DNA of 58,132 nucleotides from Bacteroidota bacterium (GTDB lineage: Bacteria; Bacteroidota; Bacteroidia; Flavobacteriales; Flavobacteriaceae): assembly GCA_024280635.1 (NCBI GenBank), contig JAJRPS010000031.1, positions 1-58,132 of the forward strand, in the 5' to 3' direction. The notes beneath the pieces are model-generated. The model was not told the origin of the DNA. It ran no database searches and was given only the letters and a program-made list of their open reading frames with translations. Below, piece after piece: positions 47,591 to 56,658 of this stretch. Position numbers and translations under genes: made by a program. Position 1 is the first letter of the stretch. Every line of letters starts with the position of its first letter.

Positions 47591-48979
47591 TTATTTTTTT
47601 AACCAATTGTTCGTAAATTCACAATCTCTATATTCTCCTGTGATTTTGATATATGTATCTTTTATTTTTTCTTTTTGCCAATTTGCAATTGCATTTATTT
47701 GCTTTTCTTTTAATGCCAATTGTTTTATTTTTAAAAAATCTTGACCATAAGTAGCTATATGTTCATCTTTTTTATCTGACACTTTTAATATTTTATAAAA
47801 TGCTTTACCTGTACGGTCATATTCTAATATTGGTAATGACACTTCTCCTTCTTTTAAATCAACCACTTGTGTGTATAAGGTTGGATCCATTTTTGTTAAT
47901 TCAAAAATATGATCATATGTTTCAGGGTTTCTTAATAATCCCCCATCAAATTTAGTTTCTTTTTCATCAGAAAACTCTAATGCTGCTGCTTCAAAAGTAA
48001 GCTCTTTATCTGCTATTCTTTTTTGTAATAATGTAATGGTTTCTTTTGCTTCTTCTATGTTTTCATTAGAGGCTTCTGGCATCAATAAAATATGACGTAC
48101 GTCTACTTCTTGACCTCTTATTTGGTCTACCATTAGTATATGATATCCAAACTCAGTTTTAAATGGTGCAGAAATTTCTCCTTCGCCTAGTCCAAAAGCT
48201 ACATCTCTAAATTCTTTTACCATACGTGGTTTTTTACGATGCAATGTATATTTACCTCCTGTACTTCTTGAAGGTTCATCTTGTGAATATAAAACTGCTT
48301 TTGCAGCAAAAGAAGCTCCGTTTTCTAAGACATCTTTCTTAAATTCTTTTAATTTATTTACGATTCTATCGATTTCCTTTTGTGGAGTTTTAGGTTTGAT
48401 AATTATTTGTGCTACTTTCATTTCTGCTCCAAATGTAGGTCTATCTTCTACTGGAATTTCATTAAAAAAGGAATATACTTCTTCCGGACTCACCTCTACA
48501 TCATCTACAATTTTACGGGTCATCATTCCTGATAACTTATTGGTTTTCACTAAATCAAATAATTCTTTTCTAAAAGAAATTTCATCGTCTTTTTTATAGA
48601 AACTCAACACTTTTTTCATGTCTCCTCCTACTTGAGATTTCATGTAATCTATTTGCTGATTTACAGTGTTGTTAATTTCATCATCAGAAACAACAATACT
48701 ATCTTGTATGGCATGGTGTGCATATAATTTATCTCCTAATAGCTTACCCATAATGTTACATCTGCTTACGTCTTTAGTGGATACTCCTTGACTTTTAAGC
48801 TCGATAAACATTCTATCTACATCAGAATCTAGTACAATATAGTCTCCTACTACTGCGGCAACTCCATCTACTTTTATTTTATTTTTTACGGAATCTTGTG
48901 CGCTTGCAAAAGTTACGAAAAACAAGAATATACTTGTTATTTTAATTGTAAATTTCAAATTCTTTATTTTGTTCTGCAT
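47591..48979 (-). CDS. SurA-like periplasmic peptidylprolyl isomerase/chaperone
   Basis: A 462-residue exported protein with signal MQNKIKNLKFTIKITSIFLFF, cleaved near FASAQ. Residues about 35-180 form a SurA-type N-terminal chaperone domain (VDGVAAVVGDYIVLDSDVDR). Two parvulin domains follow: MKVAQIIIKPK to about 270, and VDVRHILLMPEAS to about 370. The C-terminal part has no further domain. It should help outer-membrane protein folding. Its start overlaps the end of the upstream lipoprotein gene by 38 bases. It is the third of three folding factors in this operon. Confidence 0.88.
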   Translation of the reverse strand: MQNKIKNLKFTIKITSIFLFFVTFASAQDSVKNKIKVDGVAAVVGDYIVLDSDVDRMFIELKSQGVSTKDVSRCNIMGKLLGDKLYAHHAIQDSIVVSDDEINNTVNQQIDYMKSQVGGDMKKVLSFYKKDDEISFRKELFDLVKTNKLSGMMTRKIVDDVEVSPEEVYSFFNEIPVEDRPTFGAEMKVAQIIIKPKTPQKEIDRIVNKLKEFKKDVLENGASFAAKAVLYSQDEPSRSTGGKYTLHRKKPRMVKEFRDVAFGLGEGEISAPFKTEFGYHILMVDQIRGQEVDVRHILLMPEASNENIEEAKETITLLQKRIADKELTFEAAALEFSDEKETKFDGGLLRNPETYDHIFELTKMDPTLYTQVVDLKEGEVSLPILEYDRTGKAFYKILKVSDKKDEHIATYGQDFLKIKQLALKEKQINAIANWQKEKIKDTYIKITGEYRDCEFTNNWLKK

Positions 48980-49802
48980 TTTTTCTTAATTCTATTTTTA
49001 ATTGCTTGATTAGCTTTAATTTTCTTTTATTTAAAATAATTTGCTGTAATGTAGGGGTTATATATTGCTTTGGTACTTGCGTGTTTCTTTCTAATAAATT
49101 ATTTACAAACACCAAATATACCCTTAATGAATCTTTCAATTGCAAGAAATTAGATTTTTTTAACAATTTCAAATTTTTGGGTGTATTTAAAACGGGTAAT
49201 TTTTGTAATAATTCTGATTTTTTCACCCAAATAGAATCGTTTAATATAAAGGAATGGAACTGTATGGAAAGGGAATCCAATACTATTTTGTCTATGCTGT
49301 CAAATCGTTTTAAACGCTTTGTAAATTCAGTGATACTCCCATTATTTTCTGCAACACTAATGTATCTAAATTTGAGTAGTGCTTCATTTAATTTAAAGTT
49401 TCCTTTTGTATGTTCATATAGGGTATCCAATTCCTTTTGCGCTATTACGGTGTCTATTTTACGAGAAATTAACGCATCTAAATAGGCGTTGGTATATAAA
49501 TCTAATTTATAATCTTCTGCTAGTTTGTCAAAATTTTGTTGTGCAGTTTCGGTTAGATTTAAAGTTGCCTTTTCTTTTAAAAGCTGTTGAGTTGCCCAAT
49601 TTTGGATGTATTGATTTGCAAAAGATAAGCTATCTTCTTTTGAAATATCTTTGGGAAGTGCTTTTAAAAAATCATCTTCATATAAATACACATCATGCAC
49701 CCTTGCTATTGATTTTTTAGCATTTGGTGTTTCTAAAAATTGACACGAAGAAACAATTATTACAATAAAAAGAATACTGATATATTTAATTTTCAATTTC
49801 AA
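48942..49802 (-). CDS. SurA/PpiC-type lipoprotein without a rotamase domain
   Basis: A 286-residue lipoprotein, signal MKLKIKYISILFIVIIVSSC (Cys20). The next part, IARVHDVYLYEDDFLKALPK, resembles the start of SurA and PpiD chaperone domains (helices that read V.g..iy..dl...lp). The rest is predicted helical, rich in Leu, Lys and Asp, with no parvulin motif. It lies between two real PPIases, with 1 base before it and a 38-base overlap after it, so it likely acts in the same complex. I read it as a chaperone-only paralogue. Confidence 0.72.
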   Translation of the reverse strand: MKLKIKYISILFIVIIVSSCQFLETPNAKKSIARVHDVYLYEDDFLKALPKDISKEDSLSFANQYIQNWATQQLLKEKATLNLTETAQQNFDKLAEDYKLDLYTNAYLDALISRKIDTVIAQKELDTLYEHTKGNFKLNEALLKFRYISVAENNGSITEFTKRLKRFDSIDKIVLDSLSIQFHSFILNDSIWVKKSELLQKLPVLNTPKNLKLLKKSNFLQLKDSLRVYLVFVNNLLERNTQVPKQYITPTLQQIILNKRKLKLIKQLKIELRKNAEQNKEFEIYN

Positions 49803-49803
49803 A

Positions 49804-51702
49804 TTACAATTGTGATTCCACTTGTTTTAATACTGATCGATTGATTTTTACGGGGTATTTTACTTTTAATTTTAATAACCAATTTTTCTCTATATCATTT
49901 TGATAATCATTAATTACACGTCCTTTTACCTCATCTAGTTTTTTGGGACTAGGGGACAATATTTTATTTATTTTAACAATTACATATTGATTATTATGTT
50001 TGTATATTTTAGAAACTCCTTTAATAAATTTCAGCTTTTTAGGCATTTCTTTGTCTTCTTTTTCAAAAACACCCTCAGAAACAACAACTTCTTTTATTTC
50101 TGAAATATTTTTATTTTGCTTTAGTAATTTAGCTGCTTTTTTTGCTATCTTTTTACTTAAACTTGTTACTATTACAGCTTCTATACGTTCATTCCAAACA
50201 TATTTTTGTCTATTATTTTCAAAATATTTTTGTAAACCTATTGTATCTTTTTTTGCTTTTTGCCATACTTGACTTTCCATTAATTCAAATAACAATAAAC
50301 CATCTCGATATTCTTTTACTATTGTTGCAAATTCATGATATTCATTTTCTAAATTTTCATCTTTATAAGCATATAATGTTTCATTTCCAAAATCATTTAG
50401 ACTGTTTTTTACAATCTTTTCTATTTGTCGTAAATTACGATATCCTCTAATTTTTGAGCGCAAATACTTATAGTAATTTGCATAGCTATATTTTTTATTA
50501 GCGAAAGAAAATAAAGTTGTTTCGTCTTTTTCTGCAACTGTAGTTCTTCCTCCTAAAAAACTTTGATCTACTACTTTTAATATTTTTTGAACCGCATTAG
50601 GATCTTCTTTATAGTGATAACGCTTTTTTAATTTTCCATAAAACTTATCATTTACAATTTTAGAACGGCTATCTCTTTCTATTTTTCTTAAGATGTCTTT
50701 TCTTGATATAGCAAGTTCTGGTACTGGATATTTTTCAATTAATTTTAGAACATGCCAACCATATTTTGATTGTATTGGTTTTGAAATTTCTCCTACTTCT
50801 TGTAGTGAAAATGCGGTATTTTCAAAAGTAATGTCACTAAATTTACCTGAACCAAAACGCTGTAAAATACCTCCTTTTCTTGCTGAACCTTTATCGTCAG
50901 AAAACTGTTTCGCTAAATCATTAAAATTAGCTCCATTTTTTAACTGCTTGTATATTTCATTAATTTTTTCTTTAGGAGTTGTCGTTAATTTTTTATTATT
51001 TGCTGCTACCATAATATGAGCAACTTCCACTTCTCCTCTTGATTTCCTTTTATCTAAAACCTTTAATACATGATAACCAAACTGTGTGCGGAAAGGTTTT
51101 GATATTTCACCTACAGGTGTATTGTAAGCAACCGTTTCAAAAGGATATACCATTTTAAATGCATCAAAATAGCCTAAAAATTCTCCATACACCGTTTTAC
51201 CATTGTGTACTGCCTTCATTGTTTTTTTAAATCCTTGTTTTTGAGCTTGTCTTTTATATCCTAAAACTTGATTGTATGCTTTTAATGTATCTGACGCGGA
51301 GGCATTTTCAGGGCATTTTACGAGTATATGGTTTACATTTACCTCTTCAATCATTCTAGCATATGCTTCCTTTATTAATCGCTCATTAATATCGGTGTCG
51401 GTTAAATACTTTTTTGCTAATTGATTTCTATACGATTTAAATTCTCTTAAATATTTTGGTTTTTTATCCAACCCTAGCGTTTTAGCTTCTGCTAATTTCA
51501 ACTTATAATTTACATATAATTTTAAGTATTCATCTACATCTTTTTGCTTTTTATCTTGCACCAAATTAATGTTTTTTTGATATACACTAATAAACTCTTT
51601 TGTTGTAGTGGGCTCATTATTTACTGTAAACAATGTTTTTTCTTGTGCAAATATTGAACTTGCTACTAATAATAAAGCTACGGTTATATTTTTCAATTTC
51701 AT
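49804..51702 (-). CDS. Peptidylprolyl isomerase with two parvulin domains
   Basis: A 632-residue exported protein, signal MKLKNITVALLLVASSIFAQ. An N-terminal chaperone-like domain covers about 20-115. Two parvulin domains follow: VNVNHILVKCPENASASD (about 117-220) and VEVAHIMVAANNKKLTTTP (about 225-330), each ending in an FGYHVLKV or YGWHVLKLI segment typical of PpiC/SurA. The C-terminal 300 residues are basic and helical and hold no recognised domain. It is the first gene of the four-gene operon with the lipoprotein, the SurA-like protein and MoxR. Confidence 0.9.
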   Translation of the reverse strand: MKLKNITVALLLVASSIFAQEKTLFTVNNEPTTTKEFISVYQKNINLVQDKKQKDVDEYLKLYVNYKLKLAEAKTLGLDKKPKYLREFKSYRNQLAKKYLTDTDINERLIKEAYARMIEEVNVNHILVKCPENASASDTLKAYNQVLGYKRQAQKQGFKKTMKAVHNGKTVYGEFLGYFDAFKMVYPFETVAYNTPVGEISKPFRTQFGYHVLKVLDKRKSRGEVEVAHIMVAANNKKLTTTPKEKINEIYKQLKNGANFNDLAKQFSDDKGSARKGGILQRFGSGKFSDITFENTAFSLQEVGEISKPIQSKYGWHVLKLIEKYPVPELAISRKDILRKIERDSRSKIVNDKFYGKLKKRYHYKEDPNAVQKILKVVDQSFLGGRTTVAEKDETTLFSFANKKYSYANYYKYLRSKIRGYRNLRQIEKIVKNSLNDFGNETLYAYKDENLENEYHEFATIVKEYRDGLLLFELMESQVWQKAKKDTIGLQKYFENNRQKYVWNERIEAVIVTSLSKKIAKKAAKLLKQNKNISEIKEVVVSEGVFEKEDKEMPKKLKFIKGVSKIYKHNNQYVIVKINKILSPSPKKLDEVKGRVINDYQNDIEKNWLLKLKVKYPVKINRSVLKQVESQL

Positions 51703-51777
51703 TTATTTTAGATTTTAAGGAAAACAAAAATAACAATTATACCGTAGAATACAACAATATTTAACAAACTGTTATTA

Positions 51778-51785
51778 CAAATATA
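51778..51785 (-). promoter_or_regulatory. Probable -7 promoter element (TATATTTG) for the folding-factor operon
   Basis: On the minus strand TATATTTG lies 76 bases before the ATG at 51702. It fits TAnnTTTG; no TTG is found at the expected distance upstream because a hairpin is there. Confidence 0.4.
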
Positions 51786-51813
51786 AAAGGAGCATGAAAA
51801 TCATACTCCTTTT
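51785..51813 (-). terminator. Second terminator-like hairpin between glnN and the folding-factor operon
   Basis: Stem 51785-51797 with 51801-51813, one mismatch, 3-base loop. On the minus strand it reads through to a T/A-rich stretch. It is 79 bases beyond the main glnN terminator and overlaps the promoter element of the next operon by one base. Confidence 0.5.
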
Positions 51814-51891
51814 AATATTTTATTGACTCTAAATTATAAACAATAAAATAACTTTTAGATGTATTTTATGATTCCTTTTTTATGGATAAAC

Positions 51892-51926
51892 AAAAAGAGG
51901 AATACCTGTATAGTATTCCTCTTTTT
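51892..51926 (-). terminator. Rho-independent terminator after glnN
   Basis: Perfect 14-bp stem (51892-51905 with 51913-51926), 7-base loop, T5 on the minus strand. It begins 25 bases beyond the glnN stop. Confidence 0.88.
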
Positions 51927-51950
51927 AATCATTTAAGTACTGCTACTTTC

Positions 51951-54137
51951 CTATTTTGTGAATAACATTTCTCGGTATTTTGTTAATGGCCAAAGTTCAT
52001 CATCTACTAAAAGTTCTAACTTATCACAGTGATATCTGATTTCATCAAAATAAGGTTTTACATCATTACAGTAAGCAAAAGACATTTTAATAGAATCTGT
52101 TATTTTATTTGCTTTTTTACGTGCCTCTATCATATTTGATACTCCTGAATTAATTTTTTCAATATGATTAGAGATGGCTTCAATCATTTTTAATTGTTCT
52201 CCTGCCATTTTGATAAAATCGTTATCAAAAATTTCTTTTAAACCACGTACGTTTTCAATTAAAACATTTTGGTATTTAATTGCTGTTGGCACAACATGAT
52301 TACGTGCAATATCGCCCAAAACACGTGCTTCAATTTGAATGCGTAAGGTATATTCTTCCGTTTCAATTTCATGACGTGCTTCTACCTCTACTTTACTCAT
52401 TATATTCATTTCTTCATATAATGCTATAGTTTTCTTTGATATTTTAGCTTGTAATGCTTCTGGAGTCGTTTTATTATTACTTAGCCCTCTTTTTGCTGCT
52501 TCTTTTTCCCATTCATCCCCATAACCATTACCTTCAAAACGAATGCGCTTAGAATCTTTGATATACTCTCTTAATATATTAAAAATAGCATCGTCTTTCT
52601 TTAACTTTTTATCTTTAATTAAAGCGTCTACAGATACTTTAAAGTCTTTCAATTGTTTTGCCACTATCGTATTTAAAACGGTCATTGAAGGTGCACAGTT
52701 TGCTAAAGAGCCTACTGCTCTAAACTCAAATTTATTACCTGTAAATGCAAATGGTGACGTTCTGTTTCTATCGGTATTATCCAATAAAATTTCTGGTACT
52801 TTACCAACTACATTTAATTTTAAATCGGTCATTTCTTGTGGTGAAATTTTACCTTTTGTTACTTTTTCTAAAGCATCTAAAATTGTTGTCAATTGCGACC
52901 CAATAAATACCGATATGATTGCTGGAGGTGCTTCATTAGCCCCCAAACGATGATCATTACTTGCACTTGCTATTGCTGCTCTTAACAACTCTTCATTATC
53001 ATTTACCGCTTTAATAGTATTAATAAAAAAGGTTAAAAACTCTAAATTTTTCATTGGCGTTTTCCCTGGCGCTAATAAATTAACTCCTGTATTGGTTGCC
53101 AACGACCAGTTGTTATGTTTTCCTGATCCGTTTACTCCTGCAAATGGTTTTTCATGAAACAAAACTTTAAAATTATGACGATCAGCAATTTTTTCCATCA
53201 CATCCATTAATAAGGAGTTATGATCTACAGCCAAATTAGTCTCTTCATATATAGGTGCCAACTCAAATTGATTTGGTGCTACTTCATTATGACGCGTTTT
53301 TACAGGAATACCCAATAGCATACATTCGGTTTCTAAATCACGCATATAATTTAATGCACGTGCTGGAATAGATCCAAAATAATGATCATCTAATTGTTGT
53401 CCTTTTGCTGATGAGTGCCCTAATAAAGTACGCCCCGTTAGCATAATATCAGGTCTTGTTCTTGCTAATGCCTTGTCAATTAAAAAATATTCTTGTTCCC
53501 ACCCCAAAGAAGCACTTACCTTTGTTACATTTTTATCAAAATACTTAGCTACAGCTGTTGCATGCTTGTCCACTTCATGTAAAGCGCGTAATAAAGGTGT
53601 TTTATTATCTAATGCTTCTCCCGTATAAGATACAAAAATGGTTGGTATACATAATGTTGTACCCCAAATAAATGCGGGCGATGTAGGATCCCAAGCGGTA
53701 TACCCTCTTGCTTCAAAAGTATTACGAATTCCTCCATTTGGAAAAGATGATGCATCTGGCTCTTGTTGTACCAATTCTCCTGCTCCAAATTTTTCAATTG
53801 CTCTACCTCCTTCTATGGTTTCAAAAAAGGCATCATGCTTTTCGGCAGTAATACCAGTTAGTGGCTGAAACCAGTGTGTATAATGTGTTACTCCTTTTGA
53901 TAATGCCCAATCTTTCATAGAAGCAGATATTTGTCCTGCTATGTTTCTATCTATTTTTGTTCCATTTTCAATGGCAGACATAACGCTTTTATAAGCATCT
54001 TTTGTCAAATACTGGCGCATTGCAGTTTCATTAAATACATTTTTTCCGAATAAATCCGAACGGCGTATGTTTTCTTCTATAGGATATGGTTTTCTATTGA
54101 AGGTTTCTTTTACTGCATGAAATCTTAAAGTTGACAT
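51951..54137 (-). CDS. glnN: Glutamine synthetase type III
   Basis: Joins ammonia to glutamate with ATP; the type III enzyme is a large dodecamer common in Bacteroidota and cyanobacteria. The 728-residue length fits GSIII and is far above the roughly 450 of GSI. The catalytic core includes VNGSGKHNNWSLATNTG (ATP/ammonia site), GANEAPPAIISVFIG and DRNRTSPFAFTGNKFEFR. The N-terminal THYTHWFQPLTGITAEKHDAF is the GSIII-specific extension. It is monocistronic, with its own terminator. Control by nitrogen supply is likely but no regulator site is seen. Confidence 0.95.
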   Translation of the reverse strand: MSTLRFHAVKETFNRKPYPIEENIRRSDLFGKNVFNETAMRQYLTKDAYKSVMSAIENGTKIDRNIAGQISASMKDWALSKGVTHYTHWFQPLTGITAEKHDAFFETIEGGRAIEKFGAGELVQQEPDASSFPNGGIRNTFEARGYTAWDPTSPAFIWGTTLCIPTIFVSYTGEALDNKTPLLRALHEVDKHATAVAKYFDKNVTKVSASLGWEQEYFLIDKALARTRPDIMLTGRTLLGHSSAKGQQLDDHYFGSIPARALNYMRDLETECMLLGIPVKTRHNEVAPNQFELAPIYEETNLAVDHNSLLMDVMEKIADRHNFKVLFHEKPFAGVNGSGKHNNWSLATNTGVNLLAPGKTPMKNLEFLTFFINTIKAVNDNEELLRAAIASASNDHRLGANEAPPAIISVFIGSQLTTILDALEKVTKGKISPQEMTDLKLNVVGKVPEILLDNTDRNRTSPFAFTGNKFEFRAVGSLANCAPSMTVLNTIVAKQLKDFKVSVDALIKDKKLKKDDAIFNILREYIKDSKRIRFEGNGYGDEWEKEAAKRGLSNNKTTPEALQAKISKKTIALYEEMNIMSKVEVEARHEIETEEYTLRIQIEARVLGDIARNHVVPTAIKYQNVLIENVRGLKEIFDNDFIKMAGEQLKMIEAISNHIEKINSGVSNMIEARKKANKITDSIKMSFAYCNDVKPYFDEIRYHCDKLELLVDDELWPLTKYREMLFTK

Positions 54138-54271
54138 ATTATTGTGTTTTATTAATTTTACTGTGCAAATATAACTAAAAACAGCCAGAAAATAATTTTA
54201 ACCCTATTTTTTTTAGGGTGTCACATAAAATAAATACTTAATTAGAATAACGCACCCTGTATTTTACAGGG

Positions 54272-55213
54272 CTACTTAAAAGATGTGTACAAAAATACCA
54301 CATACATAAATAACAAGAGTATTCCTTTTATTCTCCCAATTTGCATTTTCTTAGGAATCAAAATAAAAGGAATTAAGATTGCAGCCACTGCCAACATCCA
54401 ATACATGTTGGTAACCACATTAATTTCTTCTGTTTTAATGGGTGTAATAATTGCTGTTAAACCAATAACAGAACCAATATTAAAAATATTAGAGCCAATT
54501 AAATTACCAATAGATATTGCTTTTTCCCCTTTTATAGCGGCAATTATTGAAGCTGCCAATTCTGGCACACTTGTACCAATTGCAACTACTGTTGCTCCAA
54601 TTACACCATCACTTATCCCCATTTGTTTAGCAATATCTTTTGCTCCTGTTACTAATAATTCCGAACCAAAATACAGTGCTAATCCTCCAATGGCTAACCA
54701 AAAAAATATTTTGGGATACCCTACTTCCATTAAGGTATCATCTACTTCTTCTATCGCTACTGATTTATCTTTTTTTGCTTTCGCTATCATGATATACACA
54801 AAAACAATTAAACTAAAAAACAAGAATGCACCTTCCGTCCTGCTTATGGTTGAATCATTTTGTAAAAAATAATAGAATATTACTGAAAACAGCATCATTG
54901 CCGGCCAATTCATTTTATAAAAATTTTCATCTACCGTTAGCGGAGCAATTACTGCTGTTACACCCAATACTAACGCTATGTTAGCAATATTAGAGCCTAT
55001 TACGTTACCTAAAGCCAAATCAGGAGCTCCATCAAGTGCTGCTTGTAAACTTACTAATAATTCTGGTGCAGAAGTAGCAAAAGAAACCACCGTCATTCCT
55101 ATGATTAATTTGGATAAATTTAATTTAAAAGATAATCCTACGGATGAGCGTACCAAAAACTCTCCTCCTACAACCAATAATATAAAACCGATGATAATGT
55201 ATGCGATACTCAT
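54272..55213 (-). CDS. Calcium/sodium antiporter (CaCA family, YrbG-like)
   Basis: A 313-residue membrane protein with about ten segments in two inverted repeats. The alpha repeats are SFATSAPELLVSL with GNVIGSNIANIALVLG, and AIGTSVPELAASI with GNLIGSNIFNIGSVIG; the Glu and the Asn-rich stretches form the ion site. Such carriers exchange Na+ or K+ for Ca2+. It is transcribed alone; a short hairpin (54255-54271) follows the stop. The paired repeats are complete, so the gene appears functional. Confidence 0.93.
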   Translation of the reverse strand: MSIAYIIIGFILLVVGGEFLVRSSVGLSFKLNLSKLIIGMTVVSFATSAPELLVSLQAALDGAPDLALGNVIGSNIANIALVLGVTAVIAPLTVDENFYKMNWPAMMLFSVIFYYFLQNDSTISRTEGAFLFFSLIVFVYIMIAKAKKDKSVAIEEVDDTLMEVGYPKIFFWLAIGGLALYFGSELLVTGAKDIAKQMGISDGVIGATVVAIGTSVPELAASIIAAIKGEKAISIGNLIGSNIFNIGSVIGLTAIITPIKTEEINVVTNMYWMLAVAAILIPFILIPKKMQIGRIKGILLLFMYVVFLYTSFK

Positions 55214-55393
55214 GTTTGCTGTTATTTTTTATGCGAATATACTAGATGATTTTAGCTTTATAGGATATTTAATCGAATTTATTTTTGCAACTGTTTACAA
55301 AGTGTTAAAAAAATAATAAATAATATTTTTTTAACACTTACTCACGTTGCGATGCTATATTTTTACAAAATCAATCTTTAAAAAATATAAATT

Positions 55394-56395
55394 ATGAAAA
55401 GATCAATCGTAAAAAATGGTTTTTTAGCACTTGCTCTAACCTCTGCAATTATCACGTATGCAGTCCCAACTAACAATACTATTTCAATTAAAAACCACAT
55501 TACAACTACGCTAGATAAAATTAGCATTACTATTGATAAAAACACTACAGACAGCGATTTTAAAACCATCACAAATACCTTAAAAAAACATTATATTACT
55601 GTAAAGTTTACCAATATAAAGCGCAATAAAAACAATGAAATTATAGCTATTAAAATTAATTTAAAAGATGAAGATGGCAACAAATCTGCTACTTTATTAA
55701 AAAGCAACAAACCTATTGATGATATCATTTTAGGATCTGATAACGGTACATTATTTATCATTTCCAAAAGCAGCAACAGTTTTAGTTTTAAAAGTACAAA
55801 TGTTCAATCAAAACATTTTGATTTTAATTTTGATGATGATGCAAACACTCTGACATTAAATGGTAAAACAATCAACTTTGATGAGATTAGCAAAAAACTA
55901 AAAGCGGTAATGAGTATTACTGAAGATGAAAACGGCAAACTACTTACTATTCAACTAAATGATATTAATTTTAGTTTGGATGAAAATGAGGATACTTACT
56001 CAAAAAAATCTTGTGTTGATATCAAAAAACCTGTTTATTATATAGATGATAGGAAAGCTACAAAAAAAGAAGTAGATGCATTAAAGCCAGATCGTATTGA
56101 AAAAATAAATATTTTAAAAAACGAAAAAGCAGTTGCTAAATATGGTAAAAATGCAGAAAATGGTGTTGTAGAGATTATTTTACATGATAACAGTCCTAAG
56201 TTTCGTTTTATAGATGATCCTTCTATAAATAAATATATTGTTATTGACGGTAAAAAAGCAAACTTTAAAAAACTAGATGCCTTAGCAAAAAGTAATCAAT
56301 TGAGCTCCGTAGACTTTTTGAAGCCCGAAACAGCAATGAGTCTTTATGGTAAAAAAGCGAAGGATGGAGCCATCATTGCTACCACCAAGAAGTAA
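55394..56395 (+). CDS. Secreted protein with two TonB-receptor plug-like repeats
   Basis: A 333-residue exported protein with signal MKRSIVKNGFLALALTSAII (cleavage near TYAVP). Residues about 25-220 alternate Asn/Asp/Lys-rich strands and contain no named domain. Two C-terminal repeats follow: IEKINILKNEKAVAKYGKNA with NGVVEIIL (about 234-262), and VDFLKPETAMSLYGKKAKDG with AIIATTKK (about 306-333). These resemble the plug motif of SusC/RagA receptors and the tail of M56/BlaR1-type sensors (I.VLK...A..YG..G.NGV). No barrel is present, so the protein is stand-alone; its partner is unknown. Confidence 0.75.
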   Translation: MKRSIVKNGFLALALTSAIITYAVPTNNTISIKNHITTTLDKISITIDKNTTDSDFKTITNTLKKHYITVKFTNIKRNKNNEIIAIKINLKDEDGNKSATLLKSNKPIDDIILGSDNGTLFIISKSSNSFSFKSTNVQSKHFDFNFDDDANTLTLNGKTINFDEISKKLKAVMSITEDENGKLLTIQLNDINFSLDENEDTYSKKSCVDIKKPVYYIDDRKATKKEVDALKPDRIEKINILKNEKAVAKYGKNAENGVVEIILHDNSPKFRFIDDPSINKYIVIDGKKANFKKLDALAKSNQLSSVDFLKPETAMSLYGKKAKDGAIIATTKK

Positions 56396-56420
56396 TTTCA
56401 TTATTCTCTAATTAATACTT

Positions 56421-56452
56421 AAAAAACGTGTTCTATCTAGAACACGTTTTTT
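56421..56452. terminator. Rho-independent terminator after the plug-like protein
   Basis: Palindromic stem CGTGTTCT with AGAACACG (56427-56434 with 56439-56446), a 4-base loop and A6/T6 flanks, so it may work in both directions. It ends at the -7 element of the next small gene. Confidence 0.85.
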
Positions 56453-56459
56453 ACTTTTG
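56452..56459 (+). promoter_or_regulatory. Probable -7 promoter element (TACTTTTG) of the 47-residue gene
   Basis: TACTTTTG matches TAnnTTTG and lies 16 bases before ATG 56476. It immediately follows the terminator, so transcription restarts here. Confidence 0.5.
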
Positions 56460-56475
56460 CAAAAAATCTATTTTT

Positions 56476-56619
56476 ATGTTTAAAATTTTAGCTAAAATCA
56501 ATAAAACCATCCTACCTAGTTTTTCAAAAAAAAGGTTAGACCTAAGTAAAGCCTCTAAAATACAATTGGCAATTATTGGTTGGCGTGCTTATGTTACTAA
56601 AAGAGCTTTAGACAATTAA
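56476..56619 (+). CDS. Small conserved-looking protein (47 residues)
   Basis: An open frame reading MFKILAKINKTILPSFSKKR, then LDLSKASKIQLAIIGWRAYV, TKRALDN. It is basic with a hydrophobic middle, and a TAnnTTTG box lies 16 bases before the start. I recall proteins of this length with an IIGWRYYVTTRALD-like ending in flavobacteria, so I think it is real, but I do not know its function. Some older records call it an SsrA-binding protein, which the sequence does not support because SmpB is about 150 residues. An upstream ATG at 56428 lies inside the terminator and is unlikely. Confidence 0.6.
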   Translation: MFKILAKINKTILPSFSKKRLDLSKASKIQLAIIGWRAYVTKRALDN

Positions 56620-56658
56620 CCCCTTTAAGGTATCAATTTACAATTAAACTAATATTTA

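Noticed and set aside
49006-49485. 159-residue plus-strand open frame opposite the lipoprotein gene
   Set aside because: It is fully antisense to a gene with a clear signal peptide and family likeness; no protein features support it.
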